Shown: positions 7,471 through 12,983 of the stretch, one piece after another | Layout: every line of letters begins with the position of its first letter | Numbering within the stretch: the stretch's first letter is position 1 | DNA from: JAQBDA01 sp964525785 | GTDB taxonomy: Bacteria; Chloroflexota; Anaerolineae; Anaerolineales; UBA4823 | DNA length: 12,983 nucleotides | Assembly (NCBI GenBank): GCA_964525785.1 | Contig: CAZGIX010000132.1 | Coordinates: 1 to 12,983, forward strand | Direction: 5' to 3' | Notes under the pieces: generated by a model | What the model was told of the DNA's origin: nothing | What the model saw: the letters and a program-made list of their open reading frames with translations, nothing else | Database searches by the model: none | Translations under genes and position numbers: made by a program

Positions 7471-9114
7471 ATGGAAACCAAATACGTTTTTTTCACCGGT
7501 GGCGTAGTCAGCTCGGTTGGGAAAGGGGTCACTGCTGCGGCTCTTGGCAGGCTCTTCAAGGAGCGTGGATTTAAAGTTGCCGTTCAGAAACTGGATCCAT
7601 ATATTAACGTAGATCCCGGGACCATGAGTCCCTATCAGCACGGCGAGGTGTTTGTCCTGGATGATGGCGCCGAGACCGACCTGGATCTCGGTCATTACGA
7701 ACGCTTTATCGATATCAGCTTGAGCCAGGTGTGCAACGTCACCACTGGTCAGGTTTATGCGGATGTGATCAGCAAAGAACGCCGCGGAGATTACCTGGGG
7801 GGCACTATCCAGGTCATCCCGCATATTACCAACGAGATCAAGCGCCGCATTGCCCTGGTTGCAAAAGCCACCGGCGCGGAGATTGTCCTGGTGGAGATCG
7901 GCGGCACCGTAGGAGATATCGAATCATTGCCTTTTCTAGAGGCGTTGCGCCAGATGCACTCCGATCTGGGTCGTGATGACACCCTGTATGTCCACGTGAC
8001 CTGGCTGCCATATATCGGCGCCACCGGTGAGCTGAAAACCAAGCCCACCCAGCACTCGGTTCACGAGCTGCGCTCGATCGGCATCTCACCGGATGTGATC
8101 GTTGCCCGCTCGGATTACCCGGTGGGTGACGATCTGTGTGAGAAGATCGCTTTGTTCTGCGATGTGGAGCGGCGCGCGGTTATCCCGTTGGTGACCGCCC
8201 AGGTGCTGTATGAAGTGCCGCTGATCCTGGAAAAACTGGGGGTAGGCGATTACTTGCTGGAGCGCATGGGGCTCAGACGGCGCACCGAGCCGAACTGGGA
8301 GGCCTGGGAGCGGCTTGTGGCAGATGTCAAGCGCCCAAAACAGTCAGTCCAGATCGCCCTGGTAGGGAAATATGTTGAGCTCCACGACGCCTACATGAGC
8401 GTGCGCGAGGCGGTCAAGCACGCCGCGCTGCACCTGGGTGTGGAGGTCGATATCGCCTGGGTGCACTCCTCGGAGCTGGAAAAGGGGCGCGGCTGGGATA
8501 TCATCGAAAAAGTTGATGGGATCATCGTACCAGGAGGCTTCGGCAGCCGAGGTACCGAGGGCAAAATCCGGGCAGTGGGCTATGCCCGGGAGAACAAGGT
8601 GCCTTACCTGGGATTATGCCTGGGAATGCAGCTCATGGTGGTGGAGTTTGCCCGGCACGTCATGGGGAATGAGGAGGCCAATTCGACCGAGTTCGACCGG
8701 ACTACCCAGCACCCGGTGATCGACTTGATGCCCGACCAACGCGGTGTAGTGGACATGGGGGGGACGATGCGCCTGGGCTTATATCCATGCCAGCTTCAGC
8801 CCGGAACGCTTGCCAGCAATGCCTATAACGTATCGGTAGTTCAAGAGCGCCATCGCCACCGTTTTGAATTCAATAATTCTTATCGCGATCTATTGGAACG
8901 GGCCGGATTGTGCTACTCAGGTATCTCCCCGGATGGCCGCCTGGTCGAGATTGCTGAGCTGCGCGATCATCCCTTCATGTTGGGTACGCAGTTTCACCCA
9001 GAATTTCTCTCGCGTCCCAACCGGCCTCACCCCTTGTTTGTGGCTTTCTTGAGAGCGGTCCTGCAGCATGCCGGGATCAGCTCTCCCGCCGAGAGTGCAC
9101 AGGTCGCGATCTAA
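7471..9114 (+). CDS. pyrG: CTP synthase (glutamine-hydrolysing)
   Basis: Full-length CTP synthase, 547 residues, which makes CTP from UTP, ATP and glutamine in the cytoplasm. The N-terminal synthetase domain begins KYVFFTGGVVSSVGKG with the P-loop Lys at 18, followed by KLDPYINVDPGTMSPYQHGEV and DDGAETDLDLGHYERF. The second ATP/Mg region is IGGTVGDIES. The C-terminal class I glutamine amidotransferase has PGGFGSRGTEGK and its triad: Cys383 in GLCLGMQ, His509 and Glu511 in QFHPEF. ATG 7471 is chosen because GGAGG (7461-7465) lies 5 nt before it; a GTG at 7459 in the same frame lies just before that ribosome site and is unlikely to be used. I see no clear promoter and no GGG-initiated leader of the Bacillus pyrG type. 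No intrinsic terminator follows. Confidence 0.98.
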   Translation: METKYVFFTGGVVSSVGKGVTAAALGRLFKERGFKVAVQKLDPYINVDPGTMSPYQHGEVFVLDDGAETDLDLGHYERFIDISLSQVCNVTTGQVYADVISKERRGDYLGGTIQVIPHITNEIKRRIALVAKATGAEIVLVEIGGTVGDIESLPFLEALRQMHSDLGRDDTLYVHVTWLPYIGATGELKTKPTQHSVHELRSIGISPDVIVARSDYPVGDDLCEKIALFCDVERRAVIPLVTAQVLYEVPLILEKLGVGDYLLERMGLRRRTEPNWEAWERLVADVKRPKQSVQIALVGKYVELHDAYMSVREAVKHAALHLGVEVDIAWVHSSELEKGRGWDIIEKVDGIIVPGGFGSRGTEGKIRAVGYARENKVPYLGLCLGMQLMVVEFARHVMGNEEANSTEFDRTTQHPVIDLMPDQRGVVDMGGTMRLGLYPCQLQPGTLASNAYNVSVVQERHRHRFEFNNSYRDLLERAGLCYSGISPDGRLVEIAELRDHPFMLGTQFHPEFLSRPNRPHPLFVAFLRAVLQHAGISSPAESAQVAI

Positions 9115-9165
9115 ATATGCATATGATGTGATGCTCGCTGCCCGAGTGAGCTCAGAGCTGCCAGG

Positions 9166-9220
9166 CCACACCACACAACCCAAACCCACAACATTTGAGT
9201 GCACCCCTTCTTCTACTCCG
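9166..9220 (+). promoter_or_regulatory. C-rich, G-poor stretch after pyrG, possible Rho-loading (rut) site
   Basis: Bases 9166-9196 contain no G on the plus strand and about half are C (repeated CCACA and CCCAAACCC units). More C/T-rich sequence continues to about 9220. pyrG lacks an intrinsic terminator, so Rho-dependent ending here is plausible, but rut sites have no strict consensus. Confidence 0.3.
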
Positions 9221-9221
9221 G

Positions 9222-9251
9222 GTGATATAGTTCGTCAAATTCGGTTATACT
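9222..9251 (+). promoter_or_regulatory. Possible eno promoter
   Basis: GTGATA (9222-9227) and TATACT (9246-9251) are 18 nt apart. TATACT matches five of six -10 bases. Initiation near 9258 would give eno a leader of roughly 158 nt containing the palindrome and nested hairpin listed separately. Confidence 0.4.
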
Positions 9252-9260
9252 TACAGATAT

Positions 9261-9274
9261 GTTCTAAAAAGAAC
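9261..9274. repeat. 14-bp perfect palindrome GTTCT-AAAA-AGAAC
   Basis: Five-base arms GTTCT and AGAAC flank AAAA. It lies at the predicted start of the eno transcript, so it could be an operator half-site pair or the first hairpin of the leader. It is followed by an A-rich stretch without a U-run, so it is not a terminator. I cannot match it to a known regulator. Confidence 0.4.
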
Positions 9275-9333
9275 AAACAAAAACCAGATTTTCGTTTATT
9301 CCCGACCAGCAAGCTCGATTCCAATAGGAGTTT

Positions 9334-9377
9334 CACAGTTGGTTTGAGGATGCGTCCTTAGTTAATCTTCAACTGTG
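9334..9377 (+). promoter_or_regulatory. Nested hairpin in the eno leader
   Basis: Outer arms CACAGTTG (9334-9341) and CAACTGTG (9370-9377) pair perfectly over 8 bp, extendable by one G-U. Inside, TGAGGA (9345-9350) and TCCTTA (9355-9360) form a second stem closed by TGCG, including one G-U pair. The structure ends 28 nt before the GAGG ribosome site of eno. No U-run follows, so it looks like a leader element or operator rather than a terminator. No riboswitch family is recognised. Confidence 0.45.
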
Positions 9378-9415
9378 TAATTGCTATCGAAAATAATCTA
9401 ATAATGAGGTGCAAC

Positions 9416-10705
9416 ATGGAAACAATTATCGAAGACATTATCGCACGCGAGATCCTTGATTCACGCGGCAACCCGACCGTCGAGGTGGAAGTGACACTGA
9501 TGGATGGCAGCTGGGGGCGCGCTGCCGTGCCCTCCGGTGCATCGACCGGAATTCACGAGGCTCTGGAGCTGCGCGACGGGGATAAAAAACGCTACCTGGG
9601 CAAAGGTGTGCTCAAAGCGGTAGAGAACGTCAATGGAGACGTTGCCGATGCGCTGATCGGATGGGATGCGACAGACCAGCGCGGCATCGACATGGCTCTG
9701 CTGGAGCTGGATGGCACTCCCAATAAGTCCAAGCTCGGTGCGAATGCTACCCTGGGCACCAGCCTGGCGGTCGCAAAAGCCGCTGCCAACGCATTGGGCA
9801 TGCCGCTCTACCGCTATATTGGCGGTGTGTATGCACACGTGCTACCTGTACCGATGATGAACATTCTCAACGGTGGAGCCCATACTGCATGGCAGTCCAC
9901 CGATGCTCAGGAGTTCATGGTCATGCCCTTAGGAGCGCCCAGCTTTGCGGAAGGTTTGCGTTGGGGCGCCGAGATCTACCATGCCCTAAAATCCGTGCTC
10001 AAAGGGCGCGGTTATACGACCCTGGTGGGCGATGAGGGCGGGTATGCGCCTGCCCTGAAAGCCAACTCCGAAGCCGTTGAAGTGATCCTGGAAGCGATTG
10101 AAAAAGCAGGCTATGTGGCTGGTGAGCAGGTGGCAATTGCCCTCGACCCGGCAGCCTCTGAGCTGTACGACGAGAAGACTGGTCTGTACAATCTGCGCCG
10201 TGAAGGGAGGAAGCTCAACAGCACCGAGATGGTAGCTTTCTGGAAATCCTGGGTAGACCAGTATCCGATTGTATCCCTCGAGGATGGTCTGGCGCAGGAC
10301 GATTGGGAAGGCTGGAAATTACTGGTCCAGGAAATGGGCGACCGCCTGCAGATCGTTGGTGATGACCTGCTGGTAACCAATCCCGAACGAGTACGCCGGG
10401 CGATCAAAGAAAAAGCCTCCAACGCCTTGCTGGTCAAGCTCAACCAGATCGGTACGCTGACAGAGACCATTGAAGCAGTTGAGACCTGCCAACGAGCTGG
10501 CTGGCGGGCGGTCACCTCGCACCGCTCAGGCGAGACCGAAGATGCTACCATCGCCAACCTGGCAGTCGCCTTGAATATGGGACAGATCAAGACCGGCGCT
10601 CCGGCGCGTTCCGACCGGGTGGCGAAATACAATGAGCTGATGCGCATCGAGGAAGAGCTGGGCGATTCCGCTCACTACGCCGGTTGGGAGGCTTTGCGCC
10701 GCTAG
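9416..10705 (+). CDS. eno: Enolase (phosphopyruvate hydratase)
   Basis: Full-length enolase, 429 residues, converting 2-phosphoglycerate to phosphoenolpyruvate in glycolysis and back in gluconeogenesis. The N-terminal capping domain has the mobile loop SGASTGIHEALELRDGD. The barrel has the acid pair in GDEGGYAP (D206-E207), Mg ligands D244, E289 and D316, catalytic Lys341 in LLVKLNQIGTLTET, and SHRSGETEDATIA from 368. The loop after His156 reads HTAWQSTDAQEF, one residue longer between this His and Glu166 than in yeast enolase (His159 to Glu168). The key residues remain. ATG 9416 is chosen because GAGG (9406-9409) lies 6 nt before it; an upstream ATG at 9404 overlaps that ribosome site. The gene has its own leader and is followed by a strong hairpin, so it probably forms a single transcript. 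Confidence 0.98.
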   Translation: METIIEDIIAREILDSRGNPTVEVEVTLMDGSWGRAAVPSGASTGIHEALELRDGDKKRYLGKGVLKAVENVNGDVADALIGWDATDQRGIDMALLELDGTPNKSKLGANATLGTSLAVAKAAANALGMPLYRYIGGVYAHVLPVPMMNILNGGAHTAWQSTDAQEFMVMPLGAPSFAEGLRWGAEIYHALKSVLKGRGYTTLVGDEGGYAPALKANSEAVEVILEAIEKAGYVAGEQVAIALDPAASELYDEKTGLYNLRREGRKLNSTEMVAFWKSWVDQYPIVSLEDGLAQDDWEGWKLLVQEMGDRLQIVGDDLLVTNPERVRRAIKEKASNALLVKLNQIGTLTETIEAVETCQRAGWRAVTSHRSGETEDATIANLAVALNMGQIKTGAPARSDRVAKYNELMRIEEELGDSAHYAGWEALRR

Positions 10706-10744
10706 TCTCGCGGCTCGCTGCCCGTGAATACAGGATAATAGCAC

Positions 10745-10800
10745 CTGGTGTTGGTATGTGCCGCTCCACTGCGCATACCAGCACCAGTTTAGATTAAAAT
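10745..10800 (+). terminator. Terminator of eno
   Basis: A 17-bp stem: CTGGTGTTGGTATGTGC (10745-10761) pairs with GCGCATACCAGCACCAG (10771-10787) with two G-U pairs and a 9-nt loop. TTTAGATTAAAAT follows. The stem is strong but the U-run is interrupted. Confidence 0.7.
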
Positions 10801-10840
10801 ACCAGGGGCACGGCGCTACACAATCACCGCCGTGCCCCTG
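10788..10840 (-). terminator. Terminator of the zinc-ribbon gene
   Basis: A perfect 13-bp stem: CAGGGGCACGGCG (10803-10815) and CGCCGTGCCCCTG (10828-10840), 12-nt loop. On the minus strand it is followed by GTATTTTAATC, a usable U-run. It lies 28 nt after the minus-strand gene's stop. Confidence 0.75.
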
Positions 10841-10868
10841 CTGAATCCCTTACTTTACCTCTGGGATG

Positions 10869-11399
10869 CTAGCTGGTTTCTGGTTCTTCCTCGGCTTCTT
10901 TCTCTTCTTCGACAGCAATCGGGCGTAAGGCTTCGTCCATGGTCAGGCTTTCACGCCGCATGCCTGGCGCGGGTGCTCCACAGTATGGACACAGGTTCCA
11001 GGGCAGTTCCATCAGCTTCCCGCACTGGTGGCAGTTTTTCTTCAGTTTGGTATGGCAGCCAGGGCAGACAGTCCAGTTCTCCTTGATGCGCCTGCCGCAG
11101 CCCGGGCATAGGGCAGAATCCTCGATCGCCTGGAGCAGCGCTTCTTCCTCCAAGGTGTGCTGATATTCTTCTTCCAGTGTCCGGGAAGGGCGTAAGATCA
11201 GGTAGATCACTATCCCGGGCAAGAAAAGCACTGCCACTACCAGCACTGCCAGGATACGTGCCAGTGGATCACGGGCACGCTGGCGGATATCCCGGTAGGT
11301 CCAAATTACCAGGCTGAGCCACAGGGCAGCGATGAATGCCCCTGCCCATGCAGTGATCACCAGCACAAAATTGCCGAGGGAAGATGGATCGAAGATCAT
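10869..11399 (-). CDS. Membrane protein with two hydrophobic helices and a double zinc ribbon; function unknown
   Basis: A 176-residue protein. Two hydrophobic segments (about 9-33 and 48-69) are joined by a short basic loop (YRDIRQRARDP). A charged Glu-rich helix (about 74-95) and four CxxC knuckles follow: C98/C101, C112/C115, C123/C126 and C137/C140. That is two zinc-ribbon units of the rubredoxin-like DZANK type. An acidic tail (about 150-176) ends the protein. With a positive-inside loop and a cytosolic zinc-ribbon tail, it is probably an inner-membrane anchor or scaffold. I recognise the general type as common in Chloroflexota but no biochemical role. ATG 11399 is chosen because GAGGAG lies 6 nt before it; an upstream ATG at 11432 would start before the -10 element. 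Confidence 0.85.
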   Translation of the reverse strand: MIFDPSSLGNFVLVITAWAGAFIAALWLSLVIWTYRDIRQRARDPLARILAVLVVAVLFLPGIVIYLILRPSRTLEEEYQHTLEEEALLQAIEDSALCPGCGRRIKENWTVCPGCHTKLKKNCHQCGKLMELPWNLCPYCGAPAPGMRRESLTMDEALRPIAVEEEKEAEEEPETS

Positions 11400-11418
11400 G
11401 ATATACTCCTCGGCAGGG

Positions 11419-11427
11419 ATTATACCA
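11419..11427 (-). promoter_or_regulatory. Extended -10 promoter of the zinc-ribbon gene
   Basis: The minus strand reads TGGTATAAT, a perfect extended -10 (TGnTATAAT). Initiation near 11412 leaves a leader of about 13 nt carrying the GAGGAG ribosome site. No good -35 is seen, as expected for an extended -10. It lies in the short gap before divergent radC. Confidence 0.65.
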
Positions 11428-11446
11428 AACAAGCAGGGGAGGGGCT

Positions 11447-11848
11447 ATGAGAGAGCAGAAGGCCGCGTACCGCATCACTGATCTGGCTCAATCTGAGAGG
11501 CCGCGCGAGCGCCTGGCCAAGCTGGGTGCGCAATCCCTTGCGGATGCAGAGTTGCTGGCGATTTTACTGCGGGTGGGTGTGCAGGGCGAGAACGCTATCC
11601 AGGTTGCCCAGCGACTGCTGACTGAATTTCACGGCCTCATAGGATTGCATCGCACTCCATACGAGGTCATGTGCCAGGAACATGGGCTGGGTCCGGCGAA
11701 GACAGCCCAGATCAAGCCTGCCCTGGAGATCGGCAACCGCATGCGCACAATGTCGCCCGATGAAAGGTCTACCATCCACAGCCCCGCCGATGCGGCTGCC
11801 CTGCTAGATTTTGATATGAGCGCTCTGGAGCAGGAGTGCGACGATTAA
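11447..11848 (+). CDS. radC: RadC-family protein, 5' part, interrupted by a group II intron
   Basis: The N-terminal part of a RadC (UPF0758) protein. The start at ATG 11447 is preceded by GGGGAGGGG. Recognisable segments are RPRERLAKLGAQSLADAELL, AILLRVGVQGENAIQVAQRLL, and a helix-hairpin-helix region with GLGPAKTAQIKPALEIGNRM. ISPADA-like HSPADAAALL and ALEQE follow. In intact RadC proteins (about 220-230 residues) the MPN/JAB metalloprotease-like domain follows with its HxH...D metal site; here it is absent. Homology stops at base 11835, where GTGCG, the group II 5' end signature, begins; the last residues (CDD) and TAA come from intron sequence. Thus exon 1 is 11447-11835, ending inside a GAn codon. 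If the intron splices, a full RadC could still be made from exon 2, which lies beyond the window. RadC's cellular role is itself unsettled. Confidence 0.88.
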   Translation: MREQKAAYRITDLAQSERPRERLAKLGAQSLADAELLAILLRVGVQGENAIQVAQRLLTEFHGLIGLHRTPYEVMCQEHGLGPAKTAQIKPALEIGNRMRTMSPDERSTIHSPADAAALLDFDMSALEQECDD

Positions 11849-12983
11849 CGCAAATGAGTATCGCTCATCCAATGAGCCAGAACTGGGAGAAAAGTTCTGG
11901 GGACAACCAAATAACCTGGATGGGAAACCTGAAGGGGAAAATAGCATTTTGGTAAAGCGGAATGGTTCTGAACGCGACAAAGGACGCAGTTCCGCAAGTC
12001 CCGTGCTGCATGGTTAAAGCTACACTGCTTGAAGCCCAATCTACCCATGTGTAACCAGACGCGTACCGGAAATCGCGTGAAACCGGTATCCATTATCGTG
12101 CACCGGCTTGTTCTTGTGGCAGGTGCAACTCCCCGATGATGGTGGGGCCGCCAGTGAGGCGGTTAAGAGATGAGTGGGCAACCAGCACTAGAGTAAGTAC
12201 TCATTTGACGGAATTCGTGATCGCCTACAGGCCGCGAGGCCCATGGCGACGGAGCCGCCATAGTAGTCAGAGAACGGGAAAGCCGTTTACACGGCGAAGG
12301 GCGGCAGGTGATTTCAGACAGTTAAAAGAAAGGAAGGTATGCGAAATGCAAAACGCCGATACTATCTTTGCTGTCATGCAGGAACGTGGCAGAACAGGTC
12401 AACCAGTAGAACGACTATACCGGATGCTGTATAACCCAGACCTCTACTTGAAGGCTTATGCAAAGCTGTACCCGAATAAAGGCGCAATGACACCCGGAGC
12501 CACAGCGGAGACCGTCGATGGAATGTCCATGGAGAAAATCGATGCCATCATCAATGCTCTTCAGAGTGAAAGGTACCGATGGACCCCTGTAAGACGCGTT
12601 TTCATCAAAAAGACCAACGGAAAACTCCGACCACTGGGGTTGCCAACCTGGAGCGACAAACTGCTGCAAGAAGTAATCCGATCCATCCTGGAGGCGTATT
12701 ACGAACCTCAGTTCAGCAGACACTCTCATGGTTTCAGACCTGGTCTGGGATGCCACACCGCCCTCATCGAAGTACAGACGTGGACAGGCACGAAATGGTT
12801 CATCGAAGGGGATATCTCCCAATACTTCGATACGATTGACCACTCGACGCTGATCGATATATTAGCGGAGAAGATAAAGGACAACCGTTTCCTGAGACTG
12901 ATCCAGAACCTGCTAAGAACCGGATATATGGAGCAATGGACATACAACAAAACGTATAGTGGCACACCGCAAGGCGGCGTGCT
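11836..12983 (+). mobile_element. Group II intron, 5' portion (3' end off window)
   Basis: The element starts at GTGCG (11836), matching the GUGYG 5' consensus, exactly where RadC homology ends. The first 510 nt (11836-12345) hold no plausible gene but many inverted repeats typical of domains I-III. Examples are CCAGAACT/AGTTCTGG (about 11878-11901), GCGGAA/TTCCGC enclosing TTCTG, ACCGG/CCGGT, and ATGGCG/CGCCAT in the segment beginning ATGGCGACGGAGCC near 12243, a segment I associate with the region before the reverse transcriptase in chloroplast-like introns. The reverse transcriptase frame then opens in domain IV. Domains V and VI are beyond the window. Orientation is the same as radC, as required for splicing. 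Class (chloroplast-like) is inferred from the protein and the 5' RNA. Confidence 0.88.
12346..12983 (+). CDS. ltrA: Group II intron reverse transcriptase/maturase, N-terminal part (runs off window)
   Basis: The first 212 residues of the intron-encoded protein, open to the window edge. It helps the intron fold and splice and copies it into DNA during retrohoming. The N-terminus (ADTIFAVMQERG, LYRMLYNPDLYLKAY) is typical of these proteins. RT block 0-1 includes YRWTPVRRVFIKK and GKLRPLGLPTWSDKLLQEV. Block 2 has the SHGFRPGLGCHTAL motif. Block 3 (palm A) is FIEGDISQYFDTIDH with the first catalytic Asp at 156. Block 4 GTPQGGV is at 206-212. The YADD catalytic block, maturase domain X and any endonuclease domain are outside the window, so activity cannot be judged. 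ATG 12346 is chosen because AAGGAAGG (12330-12337) lies 8 nt before it; no in-frame ATG exists upstream in the nearby open frame. Confidence 0.95.
   Translation, partial: MQNADTIFAVMQERGRTGQPVERLYRMLYNPDLYLKAYAKLYPNKGAMTPGATAETVDGMSMEKIDAIINALQSERYRWTPVRRVFIKKTNGKLRPLGLPTWSDKLLQEVIRSILEAYYEPQFSRHSHGFRPGLGCHTALIEVQTWTGTKWFIEGDISQYFDTIDHSTLIDILAEKIKDNRFLRLIQNLLRTGYMEQWTYNKTYSGTPQGGV

Noticed and set aside
6871..7824. 317-codon open frame on the minus strand
   Set aside because: It spans the Roadblock gene, its terminator and the start of pyrG in antisense. Low-complexity Ser/Arg-rich composition marks it as a shadow of two well-supported genes.
9115..9151. ATATGCATAT palindrome (9115-9124) and CTCG/CGAG hairpin (9134-9146) as a pyrG terminator
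   Set aside because: Stems are only 4-5 bp and no U-run follows; too weak to call.
11845..12093. 82-codon minus-strand open frame in the intron 5' region
   Set aside because: Lies wholly in the structured ribozyme part of the intron; no ribosome site or family resemblance.
12415..12965. Open frames in other frames over the reverse transcriptase (minus strand, and plus 12579-12839)
   Set aside because: They overlap the reverse transcriptase, whose frame carries the ordered RT blocks and stays open to the window edge.
1..12983. tRNA, rRNA or CRISPR array
   Set aside because: No cloverleaf-like segment, rRNA signature or regularly spaced direct repeats was found by reading the sequence; not tested by software.

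Overview
The window looks like a chromosomal segment of a GC-rich bacterium, most likely of the phylum Chloroflexota (Anaerolineae-like). This is inferred from a secreted, membrane-anchored protein with Thr-Pro-rich linkers, a stand-alone Roadblock/LC7 protein, and a membrane zinc-ribbon protein of a type I associate with that phylum. No rRNA or other decisive marker is present, so the assignment is moderate. Most of the window is housekeeping DNA. The only mobile element is a group II intron at the right end.

Left two thirds, minus strand (about 6757 down to 1): a tightly packed run of six genes, probably one operon. In transcription order these are a secreted Ig-like/Thr-Pro-linker protein, peptidyl-tRNA hydrolase (pth), the transcription-repair coupling factor (mfd), a small PglC/WcaJ-type sugar-1-phosphate transferase, and the alpha and beta subunits of a thiamine-diphosphate-dependent 2-oxoacid dehydrogenase E1, with beta cut by the window edge. 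Gaps are 8, 62 and 10 nt, then a 4-nt overlap or 8-nt gap, then 4 nt. The sugar transferase and E1 genes are close enough for translational coupling, so the E1 pair may not be an ordinary pyruvate dehydrogenase.

Middle, plus strand (about 6890-10800): a Roadblock/LC7 protein with its own intrinsic terminator, then CTP synthase (pyrG), then enolase (eno). The 289-nt pyrG-eno gap holds a G-free, C-rich stretch that could be a Rho-loading site, a promoter-like element, a short palindrome and a nested hairpin just before the eno ribosome binding site. The convergent end of eno and the next gene has two strong hairpins, one per strand, separated by a shared AT-rich spacer.

Right end: a minus-strand two-helix membrane protein with two zinc ribbons, driven by an extended -10 promoter, and divergent from it radC. 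RadC homology stops in mid-protein at a GTGCG sequence. Beyond lies about 510 nt of structured non-coding RNA, then the start of a group II intron reverse transcriptase/maturase that runs off the window. The radC second exon and the intron 3' end are not visible.

I found no convincing previously undescribed system. The most noteworthy items are the intron inside radC, the E1/sugar-transferase coupling, the structured eno leader, and small active-site variations in enolase and Pth.
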